Shown: positions 22,630-35,353, counted from the first letter of the stretch. The stretch: 64,000 nucleotides of DNA from Parastagonospora avenae f. sp. tritici 18332-5 (GCA_022559985.1 JAFJTR010000012.1:1-64000); one strand, 5' to 3'. Notes: generated by a model not told the origin, from the letters alone. A program made the numbers and translations.

Positions 22630-24486
22630 ATGGACTCCGAGGACGAGTTCAACAGCTCCATGAGCGGAAACGACTTCGATGACGACAGTGACATGGACCT
22701 GGAAGATGGTACGGGTCCCGTCCAAAGTGCTCAGAGCCGCTACTAACCAGACTGCATAGATTCCGACTTCGAGGTGGACGACGTGGGGTTCGAATCACAG
22801 GATAAGGATATCAAGCCGACCAGACAGGCTTACGAAGTCGAGTTCAAAGTCTTCGACCCCGCACAAATCCAAGCACAACAAGACAACCAGATCAACGAGG
22901 TGGCGACTATCCTCGGCCAACCCCCCGAAGCCGCCGCCATACTCCTCCGGCACTCGCGATGGAACAAGGAACGCCTGATAGACCAGTACATGGACAAGCA
23001 AGAGGAGGTACTAGAAAATGCGGGCCTTGGCCAGGACGCAGCGACAAATCCGCCCAAAATTCAGAAGATCAAGGGGTTCGTGTGCGACATCTGCTGTGAC
23101 GACAGTCCGGATTTGGACACTTTTGCAATGAAGTGCGACCACCGCTTTTGCGTACATTGCTACAAGCAGTATCTATCGAACAAGATCCAGGATGAAGGCG
23201 AGGCCGCGCGGATACGATGTCCGGGTGAGGAGTGCACGCGCATTGTAGACTCGAAATCGCTAGACATTCTGGTTTCACACGAGCTACAAGCAAGGTATGT
23301 CATGATGAAGCAGCTGAAAGCACCAATGGCTAACCGGTACAGATACCAAGTCCTCCTAACGCGAACGTACGTCGACGACCGAGAGAACTTGAAGTGGTGT
23401 CCCGCCCCAGACTGCAAGTACGCTGTTGAGTGCCCTGTTAAGAGCAAGGACCTCACGAAGGTAGTACCAACCGTACACTGTGACTGTGGATCCGACTTTT
23501 GTTTTGGATGTACGCTCGCCAACCACCAGCCCGCGCCGTGTTCGTTGGTCAAGAGGTGGCTGAAGAAGTGCGAAGACGATTCTGAGACCGCAAACTGGAT
23601 ATCAGCAAACACGAAAGAATGTCCTAGGTGCAATTCGACTATAGAAAAGAACGGGGGCTGCAACCACATGACGTGCAGGAAATGTAGACACGAATTCTGT
23701 TGGATGTGCATGGGCATCTGGTCGGAGCACGGCACCAGCTGGTATAACTGTAATCGCTTTGAAGAGAAGAGTGGGTCCGATGCGAGGGATGCGCAGGCAA
23801 AGTCACGACAATCGCTCGAACGTTACCTTCATTACTACAACCGCTATGCCAACCATGAGCAGTCGGCCAAGCTCGACAAGGATATTTATCTCAAGACAGA
23901 GAAGAAGATGCAGCAATTGCAGAACACGACAGGTATGTAATCTTCCCGAGCGGCTTGAGGGTTTGACAGCATTTCACACCCGATCTTTGAGGGCCGTAAA
24001 TTTCTGCGAAGCACTCTAGTCCTTGCCACAGCCACTTGTCGGTATAAAGTAATTGACCATTGTAATCAGGCATGTCTTGGATTGAAGTCCAGTTTCTCGA
24101 CCAAGCCTCACAAGCTTTGCAGCAGTGTCGGCAAGTGCTTAAGTGGACTTACGCGTTCGCCTATTATCTAGCGCGCAACAATCTCACTGAGATCTTTGAG
24201 GATAACCAGAAAGATCTTGAGATGGCTGTCGAGAACCTGAGTGAGATGTTTGAGAAGCCAATCGACCAGCTCCAGACACTTAAAGTCGATATGATGGACA
24301 AGACATCATACTGCACGAAGCGGCGCATAATCCTCCTCAACGATACGGCCGAGAATCTCAAAGCAGGTACGTGTGAAGATCCAGCTATGTTGCCAGCATT
24401 CGTCATGCCTGTTCTATTGCGGCTCTCCATGTTCACACCTAATTTGCACCATAGGTAATTGGGACTTCAATGTGCCTCTGTCATAG
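22630..24486 (+). CDS. Ariadne-type RBR E3 ubiquitin ligase
   Basis: A RING-between-RING ligase that takes ubiquitin from an E2 onto its own cysteine before passing it to a substrate. Five exons: 22630-22708, 22760-23294, 23343-23932, 24070-24366 and 24455-24486, total 510 residues, as usual for the family. An acidic head is followed by a UBA-like segment (about residues 75-120), RING1 starting with CDICC at residue 135, an IBR with CDCGSDFCFGC, and RING2 with CPRCNSTIEKNGGCNHM, whose catalytic cysteine is near residue 311. The Ariadne helical domain then follows, ending NWDFNVPLS. The 48-bp intron 23295-23342 is stop-free and divisible by three. Retaining it would break the IBR region with 16 extra residues. 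The start matches the acidic N terminus of homologues, but an upstream extension is possible. Yeast Hel1 is a likely relative. Confidence 0.93.
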
Positions 24487-25262
24487 GACCATAGCCAGCA
24501 CAAACCCGCTCGTCAAGCAACTTCCAAGTTGCCGGGTGGCCCTCCACAGCACGATCACAGCATACTGTGGAAGCGCATCATATGGGCATCCGTGCTCGTT
24601 TGGTTTGCCTCCATCTTTAGACTAGCAGGCCATTCACATATGGTGTACCTTGACGGTCGTCATTCTCTGTTCAGCGTTTATGTATTACGTAGTCTTGGAA
24701 ATCATCAGAGGGGGCATTGTTCAATTGCATGGCGTCAATGTTTTATAGGCTATGTCGGCTGCGAGCCTGGTGTAGCATTCGGCAAATAGAGGCGACGAAG
24801 AATCAAAGATTTTATCAATTCAGGTTTGCCTATGTAAGATTCTGAGATTTATTGAGTATACTTGAGCAGCTCGTCGTGATCGATTTCGTTATCCAGGCGA
24901 GTGTTGATGGAGATGCGCGACTTTGTTGCTCGATTCACACATCCACATCCGCACATATCTCATCCTCTTAACTTTAAGCACCCAATTCAAAGTGAGATCT
25001 ACGTATGAATGTCTACAGGGCTGAAACGTGATTGTTGGTGGCCTTGCGCTTTGCCAATCCTTGATCTTCTGGTGATCCCTGTGCTGTCCGCAGCATCTTT
25101 TTAAGGTTGGGGGCCTTAAAGACGGCTCATCACAGCCCCCGAGCTTACATCTAGACAACAAGGATTGATGGTCCAACATCGCACAACTTCCAATGTACAA
25201 TTCAAGCTCTTTCCTTCCTTCCGTTCAACGCCCTTTCCTCCCTTCATGCCCGCCAATCCAGC
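24487..25262. other. Intergenic, no supported gene
   Basis: It lies between the RBR gene and the membrane-protein gene. One open frame at 24529-24789 has no domain. The last 60 bases before 25263 are rich in pyrimidine (CTTTCCTTCC), as is common just upstream of fungal starts. Confidence 0.5.
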
Positions 25263-27185
25263 ATGGCACCGGAACCGGTCAAATTCGATGACTTTGGCAT
25301 CGTAACGCGCGAAGACTCCGTGCCCTCCACAATCTCCGAAATCCAACAACCACGCAAATCCCGCTTCAAAACGTTCTGGAAAACCACCCATGCGCAAGCC
25401 CGCCAGGATCTTAGGAAAAGAGGTTGGCAAGGCGCCTTCTGGACACTCAGCTACCTCCTCTACTTCGGCCTGATCTACACCTTCAGCGCCCTCTCCACCC
25501 TCTCCTCCCCCGGCTCAATCGTCACGAATCGACTAACCGCCTGCGCGCCCGATGGCCAATTGTATACGAACCCCGCTGATTTCAGTTTCTGGCGCGCCGA
25601 CGGATTCTTCCAAGTCACGCTTGGCCGCGGGCACATGACCTTCGCACAAGCCAAAGTCGTCGACGTGATCTGGGACGTCGTCTTTGGACGCGGCGGGCAA
25701 GCGCTGCTCACAATCATCTCATGGAAAGTGTTCACGCAGTACGTCACGACGTCCATGCAAGTCTCGCCTGTGACGTTCAGCACCTTCCGTACCATATTCG
25801 TGCAGGGCGAGGCATCATTGCTGGGTGTGTGGTGCCTGATTGCGGATTTCTCGCGGCGCCGCGGATTGCACAGTAGGGCGGCGATGGTGTTCGTGATAGG
25901 GACGATGGTGTTTATCCTAGCGTTTCCGGTACTGGCGAGCGCGATGACGGGGTATAGTGCGAACGTGGAGCCGTTTGTTAGGGGTGAAGGGAGCGAGTAT
26001 GTGCCGTTTGGGAGTCTGAGGGCGCTTTATTTTCTGGTGCATGATGGGGAGAGGATTGGGTTGGGGAAGGGTGAGAAGGTGATGGATTCGAGGTTTGGGA
26101 CGGGGTGTGAGTTGAAGTTTTGTGACGTGCAGATGAAGTTTGGGGCTGACTGGGTGATAGATGAGGCGTTGTATACGTCTACTTGGACTCTCCGTGATTG
26201 TAGTTTAACTACACATTCGTGCGGTTTGGTTAACGATGTCACCGACTGTAAGTAGTCACCAGACCAGAACAAGGCCAAATAGATGCTGACAATATTTCCT
26301 GATTAGATGTCAACAAGTATGGAAGTGGAGTGCAAGACGTCGCGTCTACATATGCGAATATCACTCTGCCACCGCCAACACTCAACATCACAGCCTACTC
26401 GTTACCGCCAAGATTCATCGCAGCTCACGACTGGAAGAATGCAGTTCGGGACTCATCAAGCATCTTCAGTCATCCAGAGCGCATGGCGTGGGTCCAAAAC
26501 GATCGCATTTACAACACCACAGACATTAAAAACCTGGGACAATGCCAACCTACAAAGGTTAGTCCCAACCATCCTATCCCTCCAGCATCGTGGTTCCTAA
26601 CTCTCAACTCATTAGACCTACAACTGGGGCTTCTCCTTCATCCAAACCATCCTCCTAATCCTCCTCCTCCTAACCTGGTCCACCGGCACATACACCATGT
26701 ATCTCTCCTCCCTCACCACGCTCAAAAAGCGCGGCCGCTCCAAATCTGACATCGTCGGCGAATACCAGGCTATCTTCGAGCTGTCACACGCAATGCGCAC
26801 TGAACTAACTCACCACACCGGCACCGAAGACGCGAGACATCTCACTGAATCCCAGCTCCAGAAACGCATCACTGTTGAACTAAACGGCGGGTCTATATCC
26901 CTCCTATCCTCTTTCTCACTGGGATCCTGGCGCTTTCGCCACACGCTCAGGAAGGAGGCGTGGTGGATAGGGTTTCTGGCGCTGGCCACGCCGGCGGCGA
27001 TTTGGTGCGGGTTTGTGCCATATATGGCGCCGTCGGTGATGGCGTTACCGCTGCCGGTGGTGTTTGCTATGTACGTGCGGACGACGGGGAGGAGTGCAGG
27101 GGTGTTGTTGTTTTGGCCGGGAGTAGTGCTTGGGGTGGTGCAGGGGGGGCTGATAATTGTGCCGTTGATGTCTGTGGGGAGATAG
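25263..27185 (+). CDS. Multi-pass membrane protein, unknown function
   Basis: Three exons: 25263-26247, 26307-26557 and 26616-27185, total 601 residues. No enzyme or transporter motif is recognised. Hydrophobic segments suited to membrane crossing occur near residues 60-85, 150-170, 200-230, 415-440, 510-530, 540-555 and 565-590. Between the third and fourth is a region of about 170 residues with several cysteines and NxT/S sites, which looks like an extracytoplasmic loop. The N-terminal 50 residues are charged and probably cytosolic. This layout (three membrane segments, a large Cys-containing loop, then four) is seen in uncharacterised proteins of filamentous ascomycetes. Base use changes within exon 1: the later half is G-rich and the earlier half C-rich on the coding strand. 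The gene model is firm, the role unknown. Confidence 0.78.
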
Positions 27186-27728
27186 CGCAAGGTGAACGTA
27201 TTTGTTTTGGACGTGGATCTCATGGTGAGATCGTCACACCAAGATCAGTGTTTGTTCATGATAGTAATGAGTAGTGTTTCGAAACGTCACCGTCACTGTT
27301 ATACCTATGCAGATCGCTGAACAGCACATGCGATGACATCGACATAACTCTTCTCTTGTCACACTTGATGTGGAATGTCACGCGCCAGATCATTCCCTGC
27401 GCCAAAGTCGTCTCAAGCCTGGACTTCGACAACATGTTCTTTTAATCGTGAAAGGCTACTTGAATCGTGTTCTCCTCTATTCCATGTCATGTACGCATCC
27501 ACACCGCCAGCACATCTAGCAAGTGATTTAACACACCGCCATCTTTCCATAGCTATAGCATGATCACAACCGCTCATTTACTTCTCCGCCATCACTACCA
27601 CCCGTTCCTCTTCACCCGCTCATAGCATATAAACCTCTCGCTCCAGACCAAGACCTCAACTTCCAACACCCACCCACCAACCCAAACACACAACCATTCA
27701 TTCCCAACTTTTCAAAAAGTTAACAAAC
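27186..27728 (+). promoter_or_regulatory. Promoter side of first small gene; TATA box
   Basis: TATAAA at 27628-27633 lies about 95 bases before the ATG at 27729. The transcript leader after it is strongly A/C-rich (CCACCCACCAACCCAAACAC near 27668-27687), a feature of highly expressed fungal genes. No other gene is seen in the interval. Confidence 0.55.
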
Positions 27729-27980
27729 ATGCCCAGCAACAACAACCACGATTTCCACCGCCACAACAAGTCATACCGCGACGAGCAGCCGCGTAATCCA
27801 TACGACCCTGATCGATATCGCTCAGTCTGCCCAGTAGATCATAACTGGACGCCCGGTTCGTACTTAACAAAGTCAAAGCCGAAGCCGGAGACGGAAGATA
27901 AAGTAACAAAGGATCCCAGGGTTGGGGCAAATTTGAGGGATGCGAGTGATTGTTCGAATTCGTGGAGTTATTTTCGTTAG
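27729..27980 (+). CDS. Small hydrophilic protein, first of a related pair
   Basis: An uninterrupted frame of 83 residues of unknown function. It is rich in Asn, Asp, Lys, Pro and Tyr, has only two cysteines, and shows no signal peptide or membrane segment. The C-terminal half contains KPKPETEDK, then VGANLRDASD, then NSWSYF. The same series KPKTEKE, MIANLRNIKD, ASWMTY occurs in the small protein encoded 575 bases downstream, so the two are probably diverged tandem paralogues. Support for expression comes from a TATA box and an A/C-rich leader at the usual distances. Residues 1-50 have no counterpart in the second copy apart from an Asn/His-rich start. I do not recognise the family. Confidence 0.6.
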   Translation: MPSNNNHDFHRHNKSYRDEQPRNPYDPDRYRSVCPVDHNWTPGSYLTKSKPKPETEDKVTKDPRVGANLRDASDCSNSWSYFR

Positions 27981-28554
27981 GTATGAATTAGGGGGATAAG
28001 GGGCAGGTGGGGAGGGAGATGGAAAAGCGAGGAAATTTGATGAAGGACTCTTGTGATTTGGACAAGGTTCCTTTCGTTGGAGACGTAAGTGATGTGGCAA
28101 AACTAACACGCGAAACGTGTTTGTTGCATGATGAGACATGGTCGCACAGGTTTTACAAGTCCCAGCATCTCATGTATCGTCATCAATCATCTTGATGTAG
28201 CTCTTCACACAGTGTGTTGTGTTAATCAGATTTCATAACATCCCTGAGTGAATGTCAATCTCTCCGTTTACAGGTGCAGGAATTAATCTCAACTCAAATT
28301 TGCGTAATGTCGCTTATCTACCTCCCCGACAGCAAATCCTGACGGGACGAATGAAAAACACGTCATACTGCGTTGTATAGGAAGTCCACCAACTTGATAC
28401 ATGCTGACACGCTGCTGATCATCGCTTAAATGTCTATCCTAAAGTCACAGCCATGATCTCTTCACCATAAACTTTTATAAAATATTGACGATCCGACCAA
28501 GAAAATTTGCCTCCACACCCGCAACCCATAACCAACACTCTACAAATTAACAAA
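27981..28554 (+). promoter_or_regulatory. Promoter side of second small gene; TATA box
   Basis: TATAAAA at 28476-28482 lies about 75 bases before the ATG at 28555. The leader again is A/C-rich and ends in ACAAATTAACAAA before the ATG, resembling the AAGTTAACAAAC that precedes the first small gene. Confidence 0.55.
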
Positions 28555-28737
28555 ATGCCTCAACACAGTAATAACACTAAGAGATCGCATGCTCAGTCGG
28601 CAGCGAAACCGAAGACAGAGAAGGAGCAGGAGGAGCCAAAGCCCGAGATGATCGCAAATTTACGGAACATCAAGGACCACCCGGCGTCCTGGATGACTTA
28701 CGGGGGCGTGTATGATGGACGAAAGGATGGATTATAG
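28555..28737 (+). CDS. Small hydrophilic protein, second of a related pair
   Basis: A 60-residue protein of unknown function, without introns. It is highly charged (Lys/Glu-rich middle), with no membrane segment or signal peptide. It shares with the protein at 27729-27980 the spaced series P-K-T/P-E near the middle, then ANLR, then SW and Y near the C terminus. It lacks that protein's cysteines and has a longer tail ending YDGRKDGL. The ATG was chosen because it follows the conserved leader sequence. The stop lies 175 bases from the 3' end of the convergent CFT2 gene. The size makes a chance open frame possible, but the shared motif, leader and TATA box argue for a real gene. Confidence 0.55.
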   Translation: MPQHSNNTKRSHAQSAAKPKTEKEQEEPKPEMIANLRNIKDHPASWMTYGGVYDGRKDGL

Positions 28738-28912
28738 ATACAGAACTAATAAAGGGGATTGCCTACCAGCCAATGCACTGAAGTCACACGCGAGCGTTGA
28801 TCAACTTCTTGCAAGTGTGAGGTATCTGATTAACTACCATCCAACTATCAATGGTCATCCTGAGCCCCACCACAATCCCAAACGCCATGCTACTCATACA
28901 AAGTCTGCTCTT

Positions 28913-31900
28913 TCAACTACCAGCCACAACGGCCAAGCCATCATAAATCTGCCTCTTGACCCTGAAGAATGTCGCAGCGTCATTGTTCCGCGCGTCAGTA
29001 TTTCCATACGCTCCTCCATCGACCTCAATCTGTCCCGTAGCCGTCTTCCTGACAGCCACAGCGCCGTTGATGACCAGCACACCCTCTCCTCGGAACTCTG
29101 CTTCCATGCCGTTACTCTTCATGAGTTTGCGCAGATCAGCCAGACGCAAGTCGCCGACGTGGAAAGGTTGCGCAACGGAACGCACGGCGGTGGCCATGTT
29201 TGCTGGGACAACGTCGAGAATGGGTGTTGAGCTTGATTCGAGCAGTGATGACACTGGGACAGCAGGTGCGTCCAGTCTAGCTTTCTTCTTCGCGGAGCCT
29301 TCTTCTTCTTTTGGCGGTGCGTCGAGAGTGGCGGCAGCGAGACGGCCGGTTATGGCGACAACGCCCATGCCTCGGACGTTTTGCCAGTGAAGGTTGCGCA
29401 CCATTGTGCGGCTGAGCTTGACGGTCCATGCGTTTGTGTCGACACTCGCGTCGATGACTATGCCGATGGTGGGTGTGAAGACGTCAATGGCGCCAGAAGC
29501 CTCTAGGCCTACGTTGAGAGCAGTCCTGCAGATTTCTGCGAGCTCCATGGTTTCTGCCTCCTCTCCGCCGATGAGAATGAGCTTCCGTGGCTTGACGAGT
29601 GGTATGATGTTTTGGATCGTGCGTCTGTCGTGGAGACCTGAGAAGTCGACGAAAGATATCTGGCACCGAAGTTCGATGACTTCCGAGTCGATGATGACTT
29701 TTGCGGGCCCACCAACTTTGCCGGGATCGTCTTCTGGTTCGCTGTCGGACTCTGCCATTTCTGTGTCGCCTTGCTCATCGCCGTCAACCTTTCGTCGTCT
29801 CTGCTTGTCTTTGGACTTGGAGTTGTCGATAACATTAACGAGGTCATCCCATCGTCTCTTCTGCCCGACTGTGTTTTCTTTCTTTGTGCTCTCTCCTCGT
29901 AGAGCGTCGCCTCCAACATTGTCTTCTTCGTCTGCACGAGCAAATTCTTCCGGTCGAATCAGGTCACCAAAGTCGTCTTGTTTTCTCCGCTTCTGCTGGT
30001 GGGGAAACAACTTCTCTTTTCCCTTCTTTCCTCGAACCTCGTAGTCGTAAACGTTCTTCCGGCGAATCAGGATGTTGACACCCAGCTCCGCATCAGTCAG
30101 ACCCAATTTATTACGTGCGTGTTGGAGTGCTGCCGTGGTGTTGAGAATTTTGCCTCCATGTCCGTCAGCCGACTCTTCGGAGCTTTCAGATGTAGTGGAC
30201 GATCGGTCGTCTACCACGTCTGCGGACGTCTCTAGAGTAGTCCCGCCATCACCAGTCATCGTGTTGTGCAGTTGTCTTTGCCTGGCGAGAAATTGTTGGT
30301 ATAGGGGTACCTCTTCACCCTCGAGCGCGACAGTGCGGACTGTACTTATTGGAACTTGTTGGCCAGACACATCTACCATAGTAGAATCGAGCGAGTCGTC
30401 TCCAGAATTCACAGAGCGCTCGTTCCACAGATCCCAAAGGTAACGTCCTAGACCTTTCTCCTGCGTACTGAGCTCCCCGACCCTTTCCGTAAGAATGACC
30501 AGGTTCTTCTCGTCTGATGCGAGACTTCTGATCGCATCTTTTGAGAAACCCCATTCGAGGGAGGTGTCGCTGGCAAGAATGACGCGCGGTTCGGTGGCAT
30601 TGAGCATCCGTGTGACACGTGCCTTCTTTTCAAGCAGAGTAATGTGTTGAAAGTCGAAAGGAGTCCTGACGCCTCGACCATCGTCTCTGCCAGGTGCACC
30701 TTTCGCATTGCGCTGGCCTTGGCCCTCGGCGGCACCACTGGCGGCCTCGAATTCCTTCACAATACCTTCACCCATCCACTCCAGCATGCTTCGGACGTAG
30801 CGCATAGTCGCTCCTCCCGTCCGGCTTGCAAGATAGGCTTTTGCATTCTTTAATGGGCTGTTGTTTTCCGACCTGGCTGTTTCGCTGTGCCATGACTTCT
30901 CGAGCAGATACGCAATCTCCAGAATTCGTGCGCTCGAGTCGCAGGGTATCAAAACCGAGCCGCCCTTGGCTACCGTATCTCTGATCATGGACAGAAGCTC
31001 CTCGTCTCGCTTACTAGGGGCTTTGGCGACCTTGACCAAACCCGAGTTCTTGCTGCTACATATCATGGCAGTGGGGCGACGCAGCTGCTCCAAGACCTCT
31101 GAGCCACCAGTGCCGGTACCCAGCCATGCAGCTCCCGAAAGAACGTGTTCTCTCGCCTGATTCCAGTCTACAGCATACACCACAGACTCCATGCCATGCT
31201 GTATATGCCATATCGATCCTCCCAAGGTGTGTCCTGCGCTGTATGCGGTGATTGTAAGGCCGTTGAGGGGCGGTGAGAATGACGACGGGATCGGCTGATG
31301 CGGCTGAGAGTACCTCAGAGGGGTAATGGCGCCAAAATAGTTGGCGATCTCCTCTTGTGTAGGTGCTTGTAGTAGTATGTTCGGGTTCTTGCCGCCCTTC
31401 AAGGCCGAGGGGAACGAGTAGGCAGATTCGGTGAGGGCATCTGTAGGTATTATCGAAGACGCCAATGGTGTAGACGTGTAGAGGTCCTGGAGGAGGGTTC
31501 TGCCGAGCGATATGACGGGCACTGTCGCGTATACGGGGACGCGCGAGAACAGTGGGAAGTTCTTGCAGCAATGCACATATGCTCCAAGATGCGCCGTGGT
31601 TGCGTGGGTGAGCAGTACGAAGGAGAGGGTAGAGACATGTCTGCAGAATAGAATATCAGCTTGTATTCTACGTACTGTGAAGCCTATGTAGCCGCGATAG
31701 AATATAGCCCAACAAGGGATCCACTGCTTGCTCTCCGTGAAGACTGTCCACGGCGTGCGCGCATTTCGTTTTACATGACCTCAGCACCTACCTTTCGATT
31801 TCTTTCAGCTTTGCGACATCAAAACTCTCGTTCCAGCCCACGTCGATGAGGATCTTGATACCTCCATCAAATTCCAGCAGCGACTGCGACGCTGCTGAGG

Positions 31901-31937
31901 ACGATTGCGCGCCTAGTAAAGGAGTAAAGTTGAACAT
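28913..31937 (-). CDS. CFT2: Cleavage/polyadenylation factor subunit Cft2 (CPSF-100)
   Basis: A structural subunit of the nuclear complex that cleaves and polyadenylates pre-mRNA. It is the inactive partner of the endonuclease Ysh1/CPSF-73. Exons (minus strand) are 31937-31792 and 31640-28913, around a 151-bp intron, total 957 residues. The N-terminal metallo-beta-lactamase fold begins FDGGIKILIDVGWNESFD and reads LLTHATTAHLGAY where active relatives have HxHxDH, so the metal site is degraded as expected for this subunit. A beta-CASP domain follows (LTITAYSAGHTLGGSIW near residue 180, then VLIPCDSSARILEIAYLLE). An acidic and basic low-complexity insert sits around residues 560-710. The C-terminal RMMBL-type region includes QISFVDFSGLHDRRTIQNII. 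The start gives the canonical N terminus. Confidence 0.93.
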
Positions 31938-34900
31938 GACGCTGGATCTTAGGCGTTGATTTCGACGCGATCAAGGAATCAGTGGCGCATTATCATGGGC
32001 ACGGGGCTTTTATGGAATGTGCTCTATGCAATGAGTTGGCGCATGTTCTGAGGTACAAAGCGCAACAACGTCCAAGCTTGATGTCCGGATTATGTAATCC
32101 ATCGAGGCTTATCACGTGCCTGGCCTCGGCTCAACCTTCACATGCACCCTTGCAGCAGTCGATGCACGTATCTCCTAAAGTTCGACTGCAGATGCACGCT
32201 ACACATGGAGCTCAATGCTCGGACAACGCACACATTATATTACTGGCGACCAACGCCGAATTGGCGAAATGCTGGAATAAGGTTCTCACCTACATTAACC
32301 ACCTATCAGCGACGCGAGGACCTCGTCTCACAAAACACGCAAACGCGCAGAGAACCCTTCATGTTGACCATCCTGTACCTAGGCAGACAACCCGAAAACG
32401 CCGACGACAAAGCCACGGTGCGAGGCACCAAGACGGAGCTGCGGTACCTACGCTGCAGATCATATCCACGCCACATGCAGGCAGCTGTACTGCCACACAT
32501 ACGAAACACGGCAATATTCCGCACTATCGCAATACGTTGTCCAAGTACCACAGGCTGCATGCGCGTCGGTAATTGCGCACGAAGCTCGTCTCGCTCGACA
32601 ACACTACCACGTTCAGCTCGCAAGCTCTCTGACCAGGAGCCCAGAACTACACCTAGTCACTCAACAGTGGCTCCCGCTATTGAGGTGGCTGCAGCTGTCG
32701 ACTGCATGGGTTTGCCACGAGCGAATGACATGTCTCAAACCTCCCAAGCAACCCCGCAGTAACAGCCTGCCGCTAAAATATGCAAGTCACACTTCGCACC
32801 GCTCGTATCCACATTTTCGGCTGCAGGCGTCCGATCCGATTTCGTACAGTACACGATAACGGGCTATTGTGGACCTTTCATCACTGACGCGCCGTCCCCA
32901 GAGCGAAGGAATACCTTTCCCCGTTACTCCACGATTAATGTGGAGCTGTTTATCTAGCTTACAGTATAACTTCTACGGTTGCGATCCGTTAGTGACCTTC
33001 ATACCAGATCACTCGTTTGACAGCTTTGAAAAACACCATCGGACCAACCTCGGCCTTATTAAATCCACAGGGCAGGGAGGCCGAGAGCTCTCCACTTGTC
33101 GATTCATGTTAGATCGCAGATGCTGATAGCCTGACGATGGCATTCGATCTTTGTCCTGGAAGATGGCTCCACAGCATTCGGCACACGTTTGACGATATAA
33201 CGTCATGGAACATACGCTCGCTCCGATAAGACCTCCTAGAAACTCCACTCTCGCAAGGGGATGGCCATGATTGAGCTACAGCATAGCTTGTTGATATCTA
33301 ATTAGAGCTGGCTCTGTATGTCATCGATCAAGGGTCGCATAACACATGTGTGTGTACAAGTTGAATTCAATCTCCGTAAACTGGTTTTATCAGAAGCGCT
33401 CGGTGCAAGCCGAGGGCTAGGGAGCTTTGGCGCCCGGCATGGCGGCCTTGAGCCACGTCGAGGAGCGTGCGTTTTTGAGTTCAATCTTCCCGTTTCCCGC
33501 CCGCAATGTACCGAACCATGAGCTCTGGTCAAACAACTACACTGAAACTCTCATGAACCGAGGCATTGTTCAATTACGCAAACACAGACATGGCGTAGAT
33601 ATTGCTGTCAACGTTGTTGGGTTATAGCTTGCTTACATCTACGCCCCGTATAGTCGTAGATTACGGTAACGACTATATTACTTTTGATGCTGACGGGCGC
33701 AAGCGAGCTTGCGGGGAGTGGACATGGGTGCTTACTGTTGTATGACCTCTCAGAACAAACTCAGGTCTGTCGTTGCTTCACTGAGCGAGATCTGCATGCA
33801 GTGGTTTGTATCCCTTGCTTTGTGGCTTAAAGCTCGACACGCTCAAGACACCGGTCTTCGTCATCCACCTTCATGTCACACAGTTATTGAGAACTAATGT
33901 TCAGGGCTACCCCGAACAGGCTCGCGTGCGGCAAGTGAAGCACCCTGTTCTACATGACTGGGTGTTCTACACCGGGATCGTGTCTTCAGGACTCGCAGAA
34001 TATGGAGAAAATATGTAACACAGCCTGCTGGAGCGGCGTTCCCATGTGGGGCCGCTTCACGACCCATCGATAATGGAGTTGCGACTCACTAGACCGATTG
34101 TGCGCGTGGCCCGGCGCATGGTGAAGCCAACTTTTTTCTTACTGACAGTAGTAAGCAGCAACAATCAAGGGGCCAACGAGGCGAGTCGGACTTTGCTTGA
34201 TGCTTACTGGCTAATCAGACCAAGCTTGATACTGCAGAGTGGTGCCCAGCCTTCACACAGCATTTCAGTCTTGCCCCCGCGGGCACATCCTGGACCATGG
34301 CTTTCCGCTCCTTGCTAGCCAGCAAAACCCATGAAGCCGGCTGGGTAGACACATTGCCAGGATAAGCCACTAGGGAGCACTTCATGCACACGACGACCCT
34401 CTCAACGCTAAGCAGAAGTCGTAATCGTCTTGGGAGGTTCGCAGCGTCTGGGTCGTCTAGCGCTCACGCCGGCAAGTCTTTGCAAGGCCATCTGCAGCTC
34501 CCGATTCCTTTCCAAAGTTGCTGACACAGTCCCGCGCGCGCACAGTGCGTTTCTGCAAGCTTCGGTCTGCTCCCTGCTTTAAGTAGACTGCGGCCCGTCA
34601 CAGTGGTCCACTTCCAGGGTCAAGTCTCCATACACTTTTAGAGACGAATCGACCGTCGTTACTGCGACGCTACTTTAACTCACTATATCACTCGTCTCTA
34701 CCGTGCTGTGCAACCTGGCTCCCACACGCTGGCCCTCTTTTGCAGCACCCTGTCACTTTAATACCTGGAACCCTAGTCGTTAATTTCGTCTTACGTCCCC
34801 GCTCAGTAGATCATCCTCGCGCACCCGTCTATTCCTCTCCGCACGGTCGCGCTGCTCATATCCTCCTTCCGTCTGCTGGTGTGGACAAGTACTGCGGCCA

Positions 34901-35353
34901 TCCGTGAATACCTTACACCAATTCGACTCGTTCTCCCTCGCCCTTGTTCACCGGCTCATTCATTGCTCTACGGAACGTCGTTGTTCTGCCGTCGTATCAC
35001 TAACGATTATTGGTTGTCAGCCCGCGCCCACGACTCGCCTAATACGCAATCCCCCGCTTTCACGCAACCTGCCGTGCGATCGCTCGCGGCTTCAGAACGA
35101 TCCCGCCCAGTGGCTCACCAGTGGCCACCAAAGGTTCGACGATAAAGTAGTGCCCCAAATCCGGCATTTACTGTATCGGATGTCCTCTTGGAGTGCGATA
35201 CTGTACAAACCGACTCCTAGGGTCAAAACTACTGCGATTGCGTGCAAGATTGAGATCTCGTCGTTGTTTGCTACTCTACGCCTCGCACGGATGCAACGTC
35301 AGATGTCTACCACGCCCGACTTGTAACCATTGACACACTTCGTGCCGGACCGA
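31938..35353. other. 3.4-kb gene-poor region
   Basis: No gene can be supported. Overlapping plus-strand frames between 31982 and 32762 (about 195 and 205 codons) have no domain and a His/Arg/Thr-rich composition typical of frame shadows. A 9-bp inverted repeat (TATAGTCGT, 11-base loop) lies at 33649-33677. The last 700 bases are probably the promoter and long leader of the Zn2Cys6 gene, with several short upstream open frames, one of about 140 codons from 34904. Confidence 0.5.

Noticed and set aside
31982..32762. Two overlapping plus-strand frames of about 195 and 205 codons
   Set aside because: They use different frames over the same DNA, have no domain and show His/Arg/Thr bias; neither has splice or promoter support.
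34904..35326. 140-codon frame just before the Zn2Cys6 gene
   Set aside because: Most simply part of a long leader; composition is not protein-like. An upstream open frame effect remains possible.
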